64,000 nucleotides of DNA from positions 128,003 to 192,002 of the forward strand of contig VBIQ01000008.1 in the NCBI GenBank assembly GCA_005880985.1, given 5' to 3'. Under the pieces are notes generated by a model that saw only the letters and a program-made list of their open reading frames with translations, made no database searches and had not been told where the DNA came from. Positions within the stretch are counted from its first letter, which is position 1. Each line of letters opens with the position of its first letter. A program made the position numbers and the translations under genes. This DNA is from Chloroflexota bacterium (GTDB lineage Bacteria > Chloroflexota > Dormibacteria > Aeolococcales > Aeolococcaceae). Positions 62,222 to 64,000 of the stretch are shown here, piece by piece.

Positions 62222-64000
62222 ATGGCCAGCCAACGCCCGGGAGCGCCCAACCCCCCCGGTTCCGGCGACGGCCGCCAGCCGGGCGCACCCTCCGGCGGCG
62301 GCCTGCTGGGGCCGATGCGCTCGCGGCGCTTCCTGATCATCGTGGCCGTCCTGTTCGCCCTCAACATCATCATCGGCAACGTTCTCTTTCCAGCCGACCA
62401 GACCAAGCGGGTGACCATCCCCTACAGCCCCACCTTCATCGCCCAGGTGAAGGCCGGCAACGTCACCGACATCACCAGCAAGGGTGACTCGATCCAGGGG
62501 ACCACAAAGAAGCCGGTCGCCGCACCCGGCAGCAAAGACACCGCCACCCACTTCGACACCACCCTGCCGACGTTCATCAGCGGCTCGTCGCTGGAGACGT
62601 TGCTTACGGCCAACCATGTCACGATCAATGCACAGCCGAACACCGACTCCCGGTCGCTGCTGGCGACCATCCTGATCAGCTTCGGGCCGACCATCCTGCT
62701 CATCCTCGGCTTCATCTGGCTCACCCGCCGCGCCGCGTCGGCGGCGGGAGGCCTCGGAGGCCTCGGTCTGGGGCGGAGCACCGCTCGGCTCTACGACGCT
62801 GAACGACCCGGCACCACCTTCGCCGACGTCGCCGGTATCGAGGAGGCCAAGGAGGAGCTGGAGGAGATCGTCGACTTCCTCCGTGAGCCGGCCAAGTACC
62901 AGAGGCTGGGTGGGACCGTGCCCAAGGGCGTCCTGCTGGTGGGTGCTCCCGGCACCGGCAAGACGCTGCTGGCACGCGCTGTCGCCGGTGAGGCTCGGGT
63001 GCCCTTCTTCAGCATCAGCGCCTCCGAGTTCGTGGAGATGATCGTCGGCGTCGGCGCCGCTCGGGTGCGCGACCTGTTCCAGAAGGCGCGCGCCGCGGCC
63101 CCGGCGATCATCTTCATCGACGAGCTCGACGCCATCGGTCGCAGCCGTGGCGGCGCGATCCGCATCGGCGGCCATGACGAGCAGGAGCAGACGCTCAACC
63201 AGATCCTCACCGAGATGGACGGCTTCGACTCGCGCGAAGGCGTCATCGTCATCGCCGCCACCAACCGAGCCGATGTCCTCGACCAGGCGCTGCTGCGTCC
63301 CGGACGCTTCGATCGTCGGGTCATGGTGCTGCCGCCCGACCGCGCCGGCCGGGTCGCCATTCTCAAGATCCACACCCGCAACGTCCCCCTTGCCGATGAC
63401 CTCGATCTCGACAGCCTCGGCTCGCAGACGGCAGGTCTGGTCGGGGCCGAGCTTCGCAACCTGGTCAACGAGGCGGCGCTGCTGGCCGCCCGCAGGGGTC
63501 ATCCCGCGGTGAGCATGGCCGACTTCAGCGACGCCCTCGAGAAGGTGATGCTCGGCGCCGAGCGCCGCATCGTGCTCTCCCAGAAGGACCGCGAGCGCAC
63601 CGCCTACCACGAGTCCGGGCATGCCCTGCTCGGCCTGCTGCTGCCGGGCGCCGACCCGGTGCGCAAGGTGTCGATCGTCCCCCGCGGTCGCGCCCTCGGG
63701 GTCACCGTGCAGAGTCCCGTCGACGACCGGCAGAACTACCCCGAGGACTACCTGCGGGGCCGGATCACCGGTGCGCTCGGCGGCCGCGCGGCCGAGGAGC
63801 TGGTGTACGGCGTGGTCACCACCGGAGCCGAGAACGACCTGAAGCAGGTGACCCAGATCGCCCACGAGATGGTGGTGCGCTGGGGGATGAGCCCGAAGGT
63901 GGGCCCGCTCAACCTCGACGAGGGCGAGGATGGCGTCGCCCTCGGCCGCCCGCGCCCGTACAGCGAGGCGACCGCCAAGGTGATCGACGACGAGGTCAGG
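62222..64000 (+). CDS. ftsH: ATP-dependent zinc metalloprotease FtsH (3' truncated)
   Basis: 593 codons are visible; the gene continues beyond the window. Pro/Gly-rich cytoplasmic start, first membrane segment ([20 protein letters not shown]), ~90-residue extracytoplasmic domain, second membrane segment, then AAA+ core: Walker A 'GAPGTGKT' (about residue 241), Walker B '[11 protein letters not shown]', SRH '[12 protein letters not shown]'. The protease domain has the zinc motif HExxH as 'HESGH' (about residue 463). Degrades misfolded or short-lived membrane and cytosolic proteins. Confidence 0.96.
   Translation, partial: MASQRPGAPNPPGSGDGRQPGAPSGGGLLGPMRSRRFLIIVAVLFALNIIIGNVLFPADQTKRVTIPYSPTFIAQVKAGNVTDITSKGDSIQGTTKKPVAAPGSKDTATHFDTTLPTFISGSSLETLLTANHVTINAQPNTDSRSLLATILISFGPTILLILGFIWLTRRAASAAGGLGGLGLGRSTARLYDAERPGTTFADVAGIEEAKEELEEIVDFLREPAKYQRLGGTVPKGVLLVGAPGTGKTLLARAVAGEARVPFFSISASEFVEMIVGVGAARVRDLFQKARAAAPAIIFIDELDAIGRSRGGAIRIGGHDEQEQTLNQILTEMDGFDSREGVIVIAATNRADVLDQALLRPGRFDRRVMVLPPDRAGRVAILKIHTRNVPLADDLDLDSLGSQTAGLVGAELRNLVNEAALLAARRGHPAVSMADFSDALEKVMLGAERRIVLSQKDRERTAYHESGHALLGLLLPGADPVRKVSIVPRGRALGVTVQSPVDDRQNYPEDYLRGRITGALGGRAAEELVYGVVTTGAENDLKQVTQIAHEMVVRWGMSPKVGPLNLDEGEDGVALGRPRPYSEATAKVIDDEVR

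Noticed and set aside
61823..63865. 680-aa minus-strand frame opposite ftsH
   Set aside because: Low-complexity Asp/Gly/Arg composition. The plus strand encodes FtsH with every motif, open from 62222 to the window end.

Overview
The window is a high-GC bacterial chromosome segment (about 70% G+C by eye), except for a visibly more AT-rich insert between 36.7 and 45.6 kb. Several features suggest an actinobacterium or a related high-GC soil lineage such as Dormibacterota: an XRE regulator paired with an HBHA/phasin-like protein, a WS/DGAT acyltransferase, thiolase/DUF35 pairs, alpha/beta-hydrolase–cyclase fusions, 'GYWLVA..GG.FSFGDA' repeats, and many starts placed 6-8 nt after a TANNNT -10 box (leaderless transcripts). 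No rRNA or species marker is present, so the taxonomy is tentative.

Layout. 0-8.3 kb: a truncated GAF histidine kinase, a secreted hydrolase, the XRE/HBHA-like divergent pair, moaA, a hydrolase–cyclase fusion, an AMIN-like lipoprotein and a VOC protein. 8.4-20 kb: an LPG-synthase/flippase-type membrane protein, a NarL-type two-component system followed by an ABC-2 exporter, then a MacA-MacB-DUF5666-OmpR RR-HK efflux operon. 20-32.8 kb: lipid-related genes, namely a PAP2 phosphatase, a lipid kinase coupled to a GMC (long-chain-alcohol-oxidase-like) oxidoreductase, WS/DGAT, a DUF35 + cysteine-less thiolase (Ltp2-like) + Tat-exported PrpD-like operon, and a sugar-dehydrogenase-like lipoprotein. 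32.9-36.5 kb: a PIG-V-like mannosyltransferase, a secreted GH113-like protein and a frameshifted lipoprotein.

36.7-45.58 kb is an 8.8-kb integrated mini-prophage or satellite-like element in the 5' half of a tRNA-Thr(CGT) gene. It is bounded by 41-bp direct repeats and carries matching paired arm-type repeats near both ends. All its genes lie on the minus strand: HTH and replication/regulatory-type proteins, an HTH/coiled-coil protein, an HK97-type capsid, a tape measure protein, Zn-finger and HTH small proteins, two small paralogues and a tyrosine integrase. I see no terminase large subunit, portal or protease.

45.7-54.6 kb contains a 1519-aa membrane protein with four tandem ~163-aa repeats, a LuxR-type response regulator, a sensor kinase, a stand-alone receiver, a 67-aa protein and a secreted SGNH hydrolase. 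Copies of the palindrome GGGTTAACCC(TGA) precede the transcription units, suggesting one regulon; this is the best candidate for an undescribed system. 54.6-64 kb: an alpha/beta hydrolase, a secreted ceramidase-like protein, an aldo/keto reductase, a C39-like repeat protein, a DnaJ/CbpA-type co-chaperone and ftsH, which runs off the end.
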